From the NCBI GenBank assembly GCA_914767715.1, contig OU612069.1, positions 22,751,387 through 22,815,386 of the forward strand: 64,000 nt of DNA. The letters are read 5' to 3'. Positions 22,001-33,900 of the stretch are shown here, piece after piece (the first letter of the stretch is position 1; the number at the start of each line of letters is the position of its first letter). Source of the DNA: Membranipora membranacea (taxonomy: Eukaryota; Bryozoa; Gymnolaemata; Cheilostomatida; Membraniporidae). The notes below the pieces were generated by a model. It was given only the letters and a program-made list of their open reading frames with translations, searched no databases and had not been told where the DNA came from. Made by a program: the position numbers and the translations under genes.

Positions 22001-24684
22001 GTATCGGGAGAGCTATCCCTGTCACTACCAGGGCGCTTCCGCGGCTTTATCTGTCTCAGAGAATGTATCATATCTTTGTGATAGTCACATATATACGAGT
22101 GATGCACCTGTAGATTAAATAAGAAGAGTTAGCAATGATACAGTTTTCCGGTCCTGGAATCTTACAAATAATTTTCAAAAGTGACTCGCTTTGCAACAAC
22201 TACATTGTTTGATATAAATCAGCATCACAGCGGAAAGTTTATATCATCTGATAATTGAATGCCAGAATAAATTAATAGACAAAAATAAACGGAAATGGAA
22301 TTTGGCAACCCAATTTCGCTTATACTTAATTGGCAAGTCATCTTAAACAGTTAAATATTTCTTGTTTACAGCAAGAAAATCTGCATATTCTAAAAATAAC
22401 TGTGTGTGCTAGAAAGGGTAATGACACGAGTACTATTACAAAAACTTGCCTAGATGTTATGAAATTAATGCTTCAGAAATAGAACTTCATTGATACAATC
22501 AAATCGTTAATAATAATGAATAATTGTTACAGTACAAATAGATGAACATGGTTTTGTTTTCATCAGGGAATTCGGAATATCAATCAGCTTCAACAACTTG
22601 GAGTTGCCCACACTTAGTTTTGTAACAGAAGATAACCCCTAAAATCACCAATCAAAACTAATGAATTCCCAATTTTTTCATCGACACAAAATTCTTGTTC
22701 TATGTGAATAAGAAGGCCTAAATTCTTTAGTATTCCCTAGAGTTTATGGATAGATTTGACCATAGTTCAAAGCAGGTCTGAAAGACAAAAATCAGATTTG
22801 TTCACACACTTGACATAAGCGAGTGGGATTCTTACTGACATTTTATATAACCGACAGTAAAAATATTGCCTTATAATTGTGAAGGGAAATGCGAGTGTGA
22901 ATGTTTTTATACATTGGTTTACCATTCCCATAGCCAACTATCCAAGAATGTTCATGTGAAGACTAGGATATTGCCCTCATGTTGCTTCCCCTGAAAAACC
23001 TTCTTAACCTGAATCCTATAGGCCTAACCATATTTGATCATTGGTTAGCCAGATATGTTTTTGAGGGGCGGGGAAAACCGGTGCAGCTGTTCGGCCTTTT
23101 TTTGCAGACGATCATATATGGAAACCCTTCATATAAGTATGAGGATAACTTTTAAGTAATAAGTTTTAAAATATTTCATGGTACACATGACATATCATAG
23201 AATGTGAATTTGAGGATGTCTGACATGATGGTCAAGTCAACATGAGTTCAAAAAGCCATAGAAACGTGTCAATTATCATTTTATTGCCCATATCACCATT
23301 ACCCATATGAACTGTACTTATTTAAGGGAACATTGAGAAAGTGCAGGTTTCAGAAATTCAACATATTTTTGGGTTATATGTGGCACTTTGGTATTAAACG
23401 GGATGAATTCAGAATAGGGAAGAGATATGTATTGAAATATAGTATTGGTTGTAGTGGTTGATCGCATGGATTGAAATGACATATTCTCAGATGAAGATAA
23501 AAGTCTGAACAGTTAGACTGTTACTAGAGTGGCGTTTGGAGAGGGAATCAGACACTGCAGAGGGATACTGTTTGAGGTGAGCAAAGTTGAGATCCGTATA
23601 TATCGTTCTTTGAGAAGATGGCTGTCAATAGAAATTCTGGCAAATAGCATCCCTTCTGGCAGTCCTATTAGAAAAGTTGATATATTACCCCAGTAAATCG
23701 AATATTGTGAGTTCATAGGGCCAATAAAAATAACAAAATAATGAAAATTGTGCAAAATAGCATTTCAATTTTTTTAAATATTTTAGCAGGGATCAAAGTG
23801 GATCATAGTGGTCAGGGGGAGGCAATTAATCACTATGATCCACTATGATCCCAATTTTCAGACTTTGCAGCAGTTTTACTGCAACATGGATCACAGGCTG
23901 TTTCATTTCATATGCCTCAATGACTTTTCAGCCTGAGATCTTTAAAACCATACCAAACATGGCCTAGTAGGACTGTCACTTTAATGCTACCTGGGTGTGG
24001 GTAATTGGAAACTGGTGGCTAGTATACATGCAGCGACCAAGGCAGAGTTTAATCATTCAAATGGTCAACAACATTGTGCAATGAATACTTATTGTTGATC
24101 CTGCTGCAGTTTACTGCGCTCTTTTAATGACATAGGACAGTGCCCAGAGTTGCCTACAACCTGAATGCAACTTGGCACAGAATATGGCTGCCTTTTTCTT
24201 AATGCACCATTTTTACTCTATCTTCGGGCTGACAGACAACCAACCCGGACAACCTCCCCATCCCTTCCTCAGATTCCCAAAACAGATTCCACACTGAGTT
24301 TAGTTTATGTGATCCAAGGTTGTACAGGTTGCTGTTAGTTGCATTCCATTATCAGCCTCAGCCCAACCAAGGAGTTAAAGACCCTTGGCCCAACTAACTG
24401 ATTGGAACTGAGCTTTTGATGGACTGTCACTACCAGCTGAGCAGAGCTTGAGCACTTTGACTGAGTAATGTTTGCCTCACCTTATCATTGGTCTCCAGTT
24501 TTAGTTTCCTCTGTTGGACAGTTTTCTGTATCTTTTTACCGTAGCTGGCGTTACCGGCCGTCCTGAGACAGGATCTCTTATCGTCTATTAGACAGCACAG
24601 CTGCTCGGTAGTTGTCCCCTCCATATCTAGGGCAGCAGCGGCAGCAGCTCCGGAGGAGGGCGGGTGAGATTCATCCATTACCAT
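19050..24684 (-). CDS. SAP30L: SAP30/SAP30-like subunit of the Sin3-histone deacetylase complex (197 aa)
   Basis: Four coding exons read in phase 0 throughout: 24684-24481, 22107-21970, 20501-20403 and 19202-19050 (stop). After a short Ala-rich N-terminus the protein has the family's C2CH-type zinc module: C30, C31, C39 then C75 and H78 (in ICDYH), followed by a basic stretch (KPRKRPGS) like the family's nuclear-localisation and DNA/lipid-contact region. The third and fourth exons carry the C-terminal Sin3-binding region, with LRRYKRHFKL and HFKSIPVNEKEVLAYF. In known animals SAP30 proteins stabilise the Sin3 PAH3-HDAC1 assembly in the nucleus to repress transcription. At 197 aa it lies between human SAP30L and SAP30; the gene may represent the single ancestral SAP30/SAP30L, so the symbol is approximate. 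Introns contain a SINE, a palindrome and foldbacks. A Met three codons in (24678) is an alternative start. Confidence 0.93.
19787..19824. repeat. Palindromic hairpin, copy 1 of a dispersed family
   Basis: Arms GGGAGGGTGGGA and TCCCACCCTCCC flanked by imperfect CCAT-C/ATGG complement, in the last intron of the SAP30-like gene. Related palindromes lie at 33381-33410 and 49880-49913. Confidence 0.7.
21189..21419 (-). mobile_element. tRNA-derived SINE, copy 1
   Basis: Read on the minus strand, the head at about 21419 has A box TAGCTCAG and B box GGTTCGAATC, followed by a body and a tail of TTTAACCCAC(A) repeats. It is nearly identical to the copy at 48286-48545 but lacks about 13 bases between the A box and the anticodon-like region, which would damage its internal promoter. 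It sits in the intron between the second and third coding exons of the SAP30-like gene, in the same orientation as that gene. Confidence 0.85.
23789..23852. repeat. Foldback repeat, 22-base arms
   Basis: 23789-23810 is the reverse complement of 23831-23852 with one mismatch. Each arm is itself a doubled GGATCA(T/A)AGTG unit. The unit resembles the terminal repeat of the element at 624-937 (CACTATGATCC), hinting at a shared family. It lies in the first intron of the SAP30-like gene. Confidence 0.75.
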
Positions 24685-24790
24685 TATAGATGTGAAGCAG
24701 ATCTAGATTCGAAAATCATAACATGAAAATAACAAGTAGAATATTTAGTTTGTTGCGACCAACTAGTCCTTTAGATTACAATGATCAATA

Positions 24791-24845
24791 AACACAGTCT
24801 GTGGGCTGCAAAGACTGATCGGTTTTGCAGCCCGCAGACAGTGTT
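24791..24845. repeat. Foldback repeat, 22-base arms
   Basis: Arms at 24791-24812 and 24824-24845 (core GTCTGTGGGCTGCAAA and its complement) pair with two mismatches around a loop of about 11 bases. It lies just upstream of the SAP30-like start codon, possibly in its 5' untranslated or promoter region. Confidence 0.7.
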
Positions 24846-24899
24846 TGGGTTTCTGTGGCGTTCTGAGGAACATTAAGCTGGATAGAAACTGCAATGACA

Positions 24900-26840
24900 G
24901 CTATCCCTCCATTTGCATAACACACAAAAAAGGACTGCAGTCTCAATATACACAAGTAGACTGGTACTAGGAAGGAATTTCAGGTGATGCTTGGGGGGAG
25001 GGGCGTAAGAGTAACATACATTCACCCAAACATTATAAAAAGCTAAATAAAATCATATATATACGGCCAATGCCAGTCTTGACAGTGAACCTGCTTGTAA
25101 AGGGAGCTTGGTTAACACACATGACACCGGTTATGCTAAGAGTTTTCATGCAGGCCCATTGTCATGACATAAGCAAAACAAAGTTCATCATCGTACTGCA
25201 TAAATGATGGAGACATACACTAAGTAATATATGAAAAAGAGTTGAATTAAAACTAGGCGCTGTACTAGTAGATGTATATCCTTGCCATAACCATTTCCCT
25301 ATTTTTTACAAACCAATAAGGAGAACAACAGGAGTGGCAACCTCAATTGAAACGATCAGGACCTGAGGCTAGCTAGCATGACCTAGTAGAACCAGCAAAG
25401 CAAGGCACATAACTGGCAAAAATTGCAATACCCTGTTTGGTGGTTCTGGTCGGTGGATACTGAACTAACTGAGTTAGGCGATCCAAATGCTTGCCAGCTT
25501 CAGGGGCATTTTTGAGCTGATCTCTAAACTGCTCATGTAGATAAACCACAGCAAGTGCGTGGTCTGCCGGGTTCTCCCCAGCATGTGAGCAGCACCCATA
25601 TGTACCTTTTCACCCACACCTGTGTACCACCACCAAAAACAGAAAAACCTAGATACTCCCAAACTTGACCTTCCATCCCTCATGAGTAATTACTTCTTTG
25701 GAGAGCTCTGAACTGTTGTCAATTCTATTTAGTTTGCATGCTTGCTACAATTTCAGTTCTACAGTAAGATAAACGGATAAATGTAGATCGAAAATAAATG
25801 TTACAATAACAAATAAATGATTGGATAGGATGGTAGGTACAAACCTACACCAATTTTGTTTGCACGTTTGCCTGCATTTGATTTGGGCTTTCTCTCCTGC
25901 AACTGATAAGCTGTAGTCTGATCAGTGAGTGGGGGAAACAAGTCAGAATGCAGGCAAACAGGATCAAACTCGGTCGGTCTAGTAAAAACCATGATATATA
26001 ATAGAAATATAGCCAGGCTCTCACCAACTACTAGGCCTTACACCTGCTTACACCACCATGGCTAGTCTCCCATTTGTCTACATACTTACATTCAGTCAAG
26101 TAATGAAGTGGTGCAGATAGATGTAGCCTGTAGTGTAGGAGTAATGCAGTAAAGAAATCATATCAAGGAGTAACAGGGTTACTCCTTGATCATATCAATA
26201 CACAACACATCATCATAGTATAGTTCAAAGTTAGGCCTACTTGTTGCGTTGTCATTAATTTGGAATCATTTATACTATGTATTTAGGCTAGTGGCCTGCC
26301 CTGTAGGTAGCCTGTCTTGACAAGCTTTGCCAACTCAGGCTACCCTGTACTGTGGAGTGGTAGGTCACTAAGTGGTACTACCTACTCTCTAGTCTAGCTA
26401 TGTAATTTCCCCTGTTCTGTTAATTTACTTAATTAAAATGATCATTGGCCTGATATGAGCCAACTTGAAGGATCAGTTGGTTCTACTTCTTACTTACTCA
26501 CCTATGTACAAACTCACCAACAGCAGAATGATTGGAAGTTTTAACAACTTAGCTGCAACTTTAATTTTTCTTTCAAGTAACACTCTGTCACAGTAGTGGA
26601 ATCAGTAACTATCTTTAGTCTCTGAAAATTTCCTCATTGCTTGCTTAGATAATAGAGCAGAATCTACATATTTAGTTCCAAATTTCTTGTTTGATATGAG
26701 AAATATGAGACTACTGAAGACCCAAGGCTAATTTGTGTTTTTCTTTGAGGGTCAAAAGTTCAATTTCCACTCTTTTCTGTCACGTGGTGGTTTGTTTGGA
26801 CTATTGAGCGCCTAGTGACGTCTGCATGTCTTTGTCGCCA
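24900..26840. other. Divergent intergenic region between the SAP30-like and HMGB genes
   Basis: No coding exon is supportable. The promoter of the SAP30-like gene should lie here but I cannot place it. A 27-base palindrome at about 26163-26191 has arms CAAGGAGTAAC and GTTACTCCTTG. The remainder is AT-rich unique-looking sequence. Confidence 0.5.
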
Positions 26841-26853
26841 AACTCAAATTCTC

Positions 26854-26920
26854 ATTGGCCCCTAGAAACAAGATTTGAAACTATTGGTCAATTTTCCCGC
26901 ATATTCACACACAATCCAAT
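26854..26920 (+). promoter_or_regulatory. CCAAT/E2F promoter cluster of the HMGB gene
   Basis: Within 70 bases there are three CCAAT boxes: inverted at 26854-26858 and 26883-26887, direct at 26916-26920. A consensus E2F-type site TTTTCCCGC lies at 26892-26900 and a CHR-like TTTGAA at about 26873-26878. No TATA box is seen. The cluster is 90-150 bases upstream of a non-coding first exon that ends at the donor GTAAGA at 27007. NF-Y plus E2F/CHR sites are characteristic of proliferation-linked promoters; function here is inferred. Confidence 0.6.
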
Positions 26921-26949
26921 CAGCGTTCTCCTCTATGACGCCAGTGCTC

Positions 26950-27006
26950 CGTGTACAACTGCTCTGCTGCTATAGCTGTATACAGGCTGAGCTGGGATAT
27001 ACAAAG
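26950..27006 (+). other. Non-coding first exon of the HMGB gene
   Basis: The donor AAAG/GTAAGA at 27007 follows a GC-richer stretch downstream of the CCAAT/E2F cluster, and the coding exon at 28207 begins with a matching acceptor (TTGTTTTAG) and 29 untranslated bases. The exact transcription start is unknown. Confidence 0.5.
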
Positions 27007-28235
27007 GTAAGACTTTCTCAAATTGTGAGATTTTAATTGTGCTTTTCACCTACTAGATATCAATGAATATTCATTTTGACTTTTGCCATACAATATTTAT
27101 TGGTTTTTCTGTGCATATATCTTGGTTTCGCCCAAAGTTATTGAGTATAAAGGTGCCAAAATAAGCTCCAAAGAAGAGGCTGATCACCTCATTTTCCACA
27201 GTCGCCATTGTGAATTTTTCCTATCTATTGCATGTAAAATTGTAAACATTTGCATTTCATTCCATGCTGACTAAGTGACAGTGAATTCTGACATATACAA
27301 TCTTGTAACATATATTTTTCACATCTAGAGCTGCAGGATTATTAGAAAAAGTAATAGTTTGAGTAGGTTTTGGGGTCAATTTTGTTGGCTCTTCCGTGTT
27401 GATTATTACACTGCATTGCCACAATGGTAGCCACCTATGCTGGGCTTTTGCTATGGGCTGTGTAATAGATATGAGATGCTCATAGTAACATCATCCAAAT
27501 TTGTGAAGCTGAAATCATTGCCTTTTCATTCATCACTTTGAAAATACTTTTACTTGATGAATTAAACATGAAAATTGAGCTAGGGTTTCATTCATCGCCA
27601 AGTTTTTTGGTGATTGAGAAGGTGTTTTTGAGCCAATTTTTGTCACACTTTTTTTTGAGAGATGACCTAGTTAGGTACTCAGGTAATGTGAGTTGGGAAG
27701 GAATTCTCAAATTTGTTTTTCTGGTTCTTTCCCTTTCTTGAAGTTTAAACTAGTTATCTCAATCTGTGGCAATGGTTCTTTGTTTGTTGGAGATTAAGAT
27801 TATTGATGCATACCATTGTGTTATAAGACTAAAACGGGCCGCCATTACAGTTGGCTTTATGTTATTATTGTGAAATGGTTATTATAGATTTGCGCGGCGC
27901 TCCATTGAATAATGATTAGGCAATGGCTATATGGGCGCATATCATTGATATTAATGTTGTCAAGTTGGTTTTGGATTTAGAATCGCTCAAGAATGGAAAT
28001 CGGCTCATCAGCCAAACTTTAGAAGGCATAGCTTAATGGTATATACATAAGCACTGCAGTAAGACAAAACTATAAATTTTGATGATCAAGATATACGCTG
28101 ATAGCCCTTGTTGAGGGGTTGCATACCATTTGACGGCGATTTCTATTTTGAGGGTAGGACTTTGCTGTCCACTCTAACATAGGCTATTTTTGTTGTATTG
28201 TTTTAGTTGCTGCTTTATCAAAATCAGAAGTAAAC

Positions 28236-31200
28236 ATGGGACCAAAAAAGGATGTCAACAAGCCGAAGGGGGCTATGACCTCATATGCTGCCTTTGTACA
28301 GGTGAGAATTAATAAATTGAGGAAAACTTTAAATAAAACTTGAGTTCTAACATATTTTACGATATGGTTTGATTAGAAAAAAGTTTTAAACCAATTTGAA
28401 TATATGTAATTGTTTCTTGATATTCCGTATGTAAATGAAAGAGAATATTTAAGGCTGGTTATATGTTCATTCGGAACTACATTGCTTGACATTGACGTTT
28501 TATTCCTTTGATAAATTTCTTTTATAGGTATGCAGAGATGAACACAGAAAGAAGCATCCCGGAGACCAGATAGTCTTTGCTGAGTTCAGTAAGAAATGCT
28601 CGGAGAGATGGAAAGGAATGAACGCTAAGGAAAAAAAGAGGTTCGAAGACATCGCCGCAAAGGTTAGTCTAGACAGCAGGAAAATAATATACCCTCGAGG
28701 AGTGATTTATCCACATGAGGAAAAATTCTTAGTATCACACACAGACTTGAAATTGTGCAACTTTTGTCCAGTTGACATAATAACTGGCCATCTTTACCTA
28801 TAAAAGCTCCCAATTAAGTACGCCATTGTATCAATGTATGTCCGCTCGGTTTAAAAAATAAGATCTAACTGTTCCATAATTTATCTTTGCAAATTACTAC
28901 GAATCCTCTACTGTCAAAAGCCACGGAAAGTGTTTTTTCACATGGTTAAAATTTAAGGAGATTAAACAAAGACAATTTGTTATCAAACTAATTAAGAAAA
29001 TGAAGCACAAGCTCTGTGACAGTTGGTGATGTTGAGATGTGAGCTTTAATTTTATTATGTAGAGGGCCAGTGTATTGTAAATTATGGTAGCTTGTAATGA
29101 TGAAATTATATTCACACATATGACCCTAGCAGGACATTGGCTTATTGTGAGTTGAGACCAGTAGAGCTGTAATGCTTTTAACGATCATCATATCATTTAC
29201 ATGTGAATATTGAAAGGTGTCAAATAGCTCTTGGTTGGTTTGATACCATACTGAACAAGCTTATAGAGTGAATATTGATAGCTTACAATAGTGGTTGCTA
29301 GCCTAAGGAGTAAATTCTGACATCTGCAACTTTTTGCTTTGCTCTTTCGTAAAACCAGATGTGGAGTACCGAAATCACTTGGTTGACAGAACTGGCATTG
29401 TACCAACAAAATATTTCAGTCATTCTTTATGTCTAGTCATCTACAAGTCTATCTAGTCCTTGTAGCCACGTGAGAACTTATGTGTGTACATATCTTGTAA
29501 TATAGTATCGTTCTCATGTTTAGGACAAGGCCAGATACCAGCGAGAGATGGCAGGGTATGTACCACCAGCAGGTGAGACAGGAGGAAAGAGAAAACAGAA
29601 AAAGGACCCCAACGCTCCCAAACGTGCTCTGTAAGTAAAATATCATAGACTATCAAAATATTCCATCATGTGATTAACCGAGGTTGAGGTTGATCTCGAT
29701 CTCAATAGTTTCCTCACCATTGACCTATCACAGTGAAAACAAATTTGTTGGCCATTGGAGTCATCACTGACTAGTCTGGAATTAATCACATTCAATAAAG
29801 GTTGGTAAACATACAATAGTACATTGGAGGTCAACATAACATGCTAGGGAGTTGTGCACTCTCAATTATTAAGTCGGTTGTTATTGAGAATACTCAGCCT
29901 CATCGGTTAGACACACAGATAACACAATTACAGATTACAAGTGTAGCGTAGGCACTATTACCAAAAATAGCCAAACAGTCACTGATATCTTAAGCTTATT
30001 GGCTACGTGAAAAAATATGGTGATAACATTAGTTGATAAAGCCGTTAGTCAGTAGTGGAGTATTGCTCTCACAGTCCAAGCTAAACCAGTATAACCATGG
30101 TTACCAAGCAGGGCTGAAGCCTGCGTGGTGTGAGCTAGATAGGTTCTCAAGTGGTCTGTAGCGTCAATGTAATGTGGTAGATTATATTATAACAGGCCGT
30201 TATTAGAGGCTTTATGTTGTTTGCTATGGTTGATTCCAGCTAGATTAGGCTTCTAGTGCATTATTTGCATATTGCTGGGTTGTGGTGGTTAAAATAACCA
30301 GATTGCACCAGTTGTTAAAACATTATGCTGTGTTAACCCTGATGGCAATGATAAGTCATGGTTTTAGCTGCTAGATAACAGCTTGACTATTGAAGTGATC
30401 ATGAAGAAATTTTGTATCAACAGTGAATTAATCTATAAAAGGAGCTCTATCATTTTTACCATCAGCAATTAGAGTATGCTATCGCCATCATAATATGTTG
30501 AAATAGGTAGATTTTGTCATCTTAAAGCTACCTGGCTACCACTTCCAAAACAAAAGCCAAACCAGTTGATAATCATTATATTTCTGTTGTTTTTCAGGTC
30601 AGCTTTTTTCTTTTTCTGTGGTCAGCACAGAGCAGATATCAAAGCCAAGAACCCAGAGTATTCCGTAGGAGACATTGCTAAAGACCTCGGCAAAATGTGG
30701 GAGAAGGTAAGATTGTGCGTATAACGTACTTAGTTGTGGTTGTCTGGCTGAACACATGGGCTGTTGTAAGTGTTAAAAGTTAGGGCTGGTATAATCTTGT
30801 TGGGCCCAATCGTGGGTGGCAGTAAAATGCCTTTTCAAATCTTTATTTGACACTAAGAAGCATATGTGTTGAGATATTTGGCGTCATATATAAACCATCC
30901 TCTTCTACTTTGTCCTGTACCTGTGTATGCATAAAAAGATTTGAAAGTCTGTCTCTTCGAAGTGATCGTAGCAAACTCGGTACAGATAATTTGTTGCATG
31001 TACGCGGGGTCGTGGAAACGGTTTCTTATGTATGATCATGAAGTCGCCCTCTCCTTGCTGAAGAGTAGGCAACTTGAAAAGCTGTTTGGTCATTTTTAAG
31101 TCCTCTTGAGTCCTGCTGTACTGTCTTTGACCAAAATTGCCTCCGGAGATTAGAAAATTATTATGCCTTCATAATTACCTCGCAATCAAGTCGTCCAATT

Positions 31201-32243
31201 TATACATCATTTGTTGTGGACCGTAGCAAATGCATTTAATACAATGCAGCGACTCCCCTTGTGCCGATAAATGTCTATGTGAGCAAGGGAAGGAGACATT
31301 GAATATTGTGATCCACAGATGAAAGCATGAAGTTAATCGACTTTTTATGCTGAATTATTATCACTGCAGCCGAACTTTCAGTTGCCTCTAATAGCAATAT
31401 ACCAGGGACTACTAGATAATATTCTATACTATAGTCTCTGATTGTACCATTACCTGGACGTGGGTCTAGAAAACCTGGAAAGTTGGGTCTTGGTAATAGT
31501 AATAATGTTAATGATAAGTTTTATTGTCCCAGGTGACAGACAGAAGTGCATTTGAGAAGATGGCCGCTGATGACAAAATTAGATATGAGAAAGCGATGGC
31601 CAAGTACAAAGCCGGAGGTATGTACATTTACTGAGTATGTGGCAATGTACTACCGTTATCAACATTAACCGGCAGAAGTCACATTATGTAGTCCTATTAC
31701 TGTCTAGTACTGAATAGTCCGCAGTCTAGACCAATGTCTTTAGCATTGTTGTTATTGTCTGCTTTGACAAGACAAAAAGTCCTTAGTTCAATTTTGCTCT
31801 ATAGAGAAACTTTTTTACATCAAATTGGTGAGTACTGTCATTGAATGTTTGAACTGTTAAGTAGACAGGTAACTCAGGTGTAAAGTGTTAGTAATTAGAT
31901 TTTAATTAATGTGGTGTGACCTATTTCCCCATGAGGAGGAAAAGTTCACCTTTTTCACAGTCTTGAGTCTAAAAGTTAGACACACTCTTCACTTCGTTTT
32001 AACCCCCATCTCAGCGAGCCAAAACAATGTAGTAGCTAGCCAATATTAAGTCACTCTCCAATTAGCAAATCTAAATTATAGCTAATATTTACTCCTCTTG
32101 GTTGATGAGAATTGTATCCGGCTGATAACTCATTCTGCGTTTTGATTGTAGGCGGCGGTGGTGCCTCACCCGCAAAGAAAGCTAAGGCTGCCCCTCCTCC
32201 CCCACCAATCAGTGACGACGAAAGTGACGAGGATTCTGACTAA
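28236..32243 (+). CDS. HMGB: HMGB-type two-box high mobility group protein (197 aa)
   Basis: Coding exons are 28236-28301, 28528-28662, 29524-29630, 30598-30706, 31533-31617 and 32152-32243, all with consensus GT-AG sites and compatible phases (0, 0, 2, 0, 1). The ATG follows an AAAC context in an exon that starts at 28207. HMG box A spans about residues 9-80 ([14 protein letters not shown] onward) and box B about 95-165 ([16 protein letters not shown] onward), joined by a basic linker ([10 protein letters not shown]). C24, C46 and C110 match the redox-sensitive cysteines C23, C45 and C106 of vertebrate HMGB1. The acidic tail is only about ten residues ([10 protein letters not shown]) against about thirty in HMGB1, and has CK2-type serine sites. 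These proteins bend DNA and chaperone nucleosome and transcription-factor assembly; extracellular signalling is known for vertebrate members only. Confidence 0.95.
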
Positions 32244-33900
32244 ACATTACTGGACATGCGGGGCAATTCCTGCACCACCCGAATTTCATACACTTAAACA
32301 GTACACAGAACTTGGGCTACACACTGCACACACAGTATGGCGCAACTGCCAAATTTCTTCTATAAACTGGGACCATATATGTTATTGCCTACCCTGAGCT
32401 GCAGTTCTGTATTTACGACCTGTGATAAACACCAGTAGGCACCTGTAGATGTTCGGGTATCTGAAAACCTGCACTGCAGACTATATCAATATTAATAAGC
32501 TGCTCCGCCTCGTGTGCGGTTACGGCAAAACAGCTACTAAATTGTGATTCTTAGCCCTTGAATGTCAAATGTTCACTCAGCCTTGCAAAAAATGCCCATT
32601 GTAAAAATAGATAACATTCCATTGATATATTTTGATACTGTTTTGTTCTGAGGTAAGTGCCTGATGAAGTTCACTGATGAACACTTGGCTGTCTGACAAG
32701 TTGCCTTTGGCTGGATGGGGCTCGAGTTATGATTTTGTAGAATACATTGTCTTAATGTTGTGTATAAAACTAATCTTTTTTGTGTATAAAATATTATTAA
32801 AATGACTATTGTTGTATATAGTATAAATGATGATATGGTAGTATATATTATTATGTTTTACTCAGCACATTATTGTCTATAAATCTCAATTTGACTGATG
32901 AAGTTAAAACTGCTTTGCGTTTCCATAGAAACTGGACAGGCGACGTTAGCTGAAATGTTATGAAGCAGTTTTAGCTGGTCGCTCCATTTATTTAGGACTT
33001 ATGAAGTCTTGAGGGTAGGAATTTAGAATAATTTTGCCTCCAGCTGAATTTGATACGCATAATAATTCAAAAATTTTGGAGGTGTCCATTTCTGTTAACT
33101 TTCTGCTTGTAGCTTTTTCATTCAGATCGCTCCTTGCTTTTTTTAAACACACAATATGAGCTTCTATATTTTTTTGTACGCCGGTACTAGCGAGGATACG
33201 TAGACGACACAACCGACTAACAAGTTGTTTATCATTTTGTCACTATTGATGCGTGAGTTTTAGCCAATTCTAAGTTTTTCACACTATTGCCATTTTTAGT
33301 ATTTTGTTCAAATTTCTTAAAATAAACATTTGATGTTGGCTACAAAATATTACAATCTCACAAGGCGCACCCCTATCTAACCAGGGAGTGTGGGATCCCA
33401 AACTCCCTGGTGAAACTTATCTAAACGCAACCTCTGACTGAATGTGTGTTCGGCAGCAGGTGGCCAACCAGTTCAAATTTTTGTTTATCAAGCTGAGTCT
33501 TATCTGTGGTTAACTCTGAACAATCACTCAGCCTGCGGGGTAGATTTGGGACATGTACAAACCTGGATAACCATGCCTCCCTCTCCCTGATGCCTCAAAA
33601 GGGTGCAGTGTGTATAATTTTGGAGTTGTCTCTTCTTACTCACAGATCACCTTGAATGACCTATCAAATGACTGCATAAAGTATTTTGTATAGATCGCTT
33701 TGAACCGATTCATTTCCTGATAGTCTGATATATTGTCTGAGATCCTTTTATAACTTGAGGTAGAATTGTAATTATTCCACAACAAACCAGAGAAAGGTCA
33801 AAGTCCAGTTGTGTAAATCTAAGATCTTGCAGCTTGCTGGAAGCAAATCTTATCAAGCCTCAAGGTCATCCAGTTAAAGGATTCTGGAAGGAAGACGGCT
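32244..33900. other. HMGB 3' untranslated region and HMGB-ETFDH spacer
   Basis: Possible HMGB polyadenylation signals are ATTAAA near 32796 and AATAAA near 33320. Complementary stretches AAAACTGCTT (about 32910) and AAGCAGTTTT (about 32960) could form a stem in the 3' region. A palindrome lies at 33381-33410. The ETFDH promoter and 5' untranslated region must lie in the last few hundred bases, but no core element stands out. An open frame on the minus strand at 33212-32988 has no recognisable domain. Confidence 0.5.
33381..33410. repeat. Palindromic hairpin, copy 2 of a dispersed family
   Basis: CCAGGGAGTGTGGGA and its near-complement TCCCAAACTCCCTGG form a 30-base palindrome between HMGB and ETFDH. 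It is related to 19787-19824 and 49880-49913. Confidence 0.7.

Noticed and set aside
32988-33212. Minus-strand 74-codon frame between HMGB and ETFDH
   Set aside because: Somewhat protein-like, but no domain, no splice partners, and it overlaps the likely HMGB 3' untranslated region.
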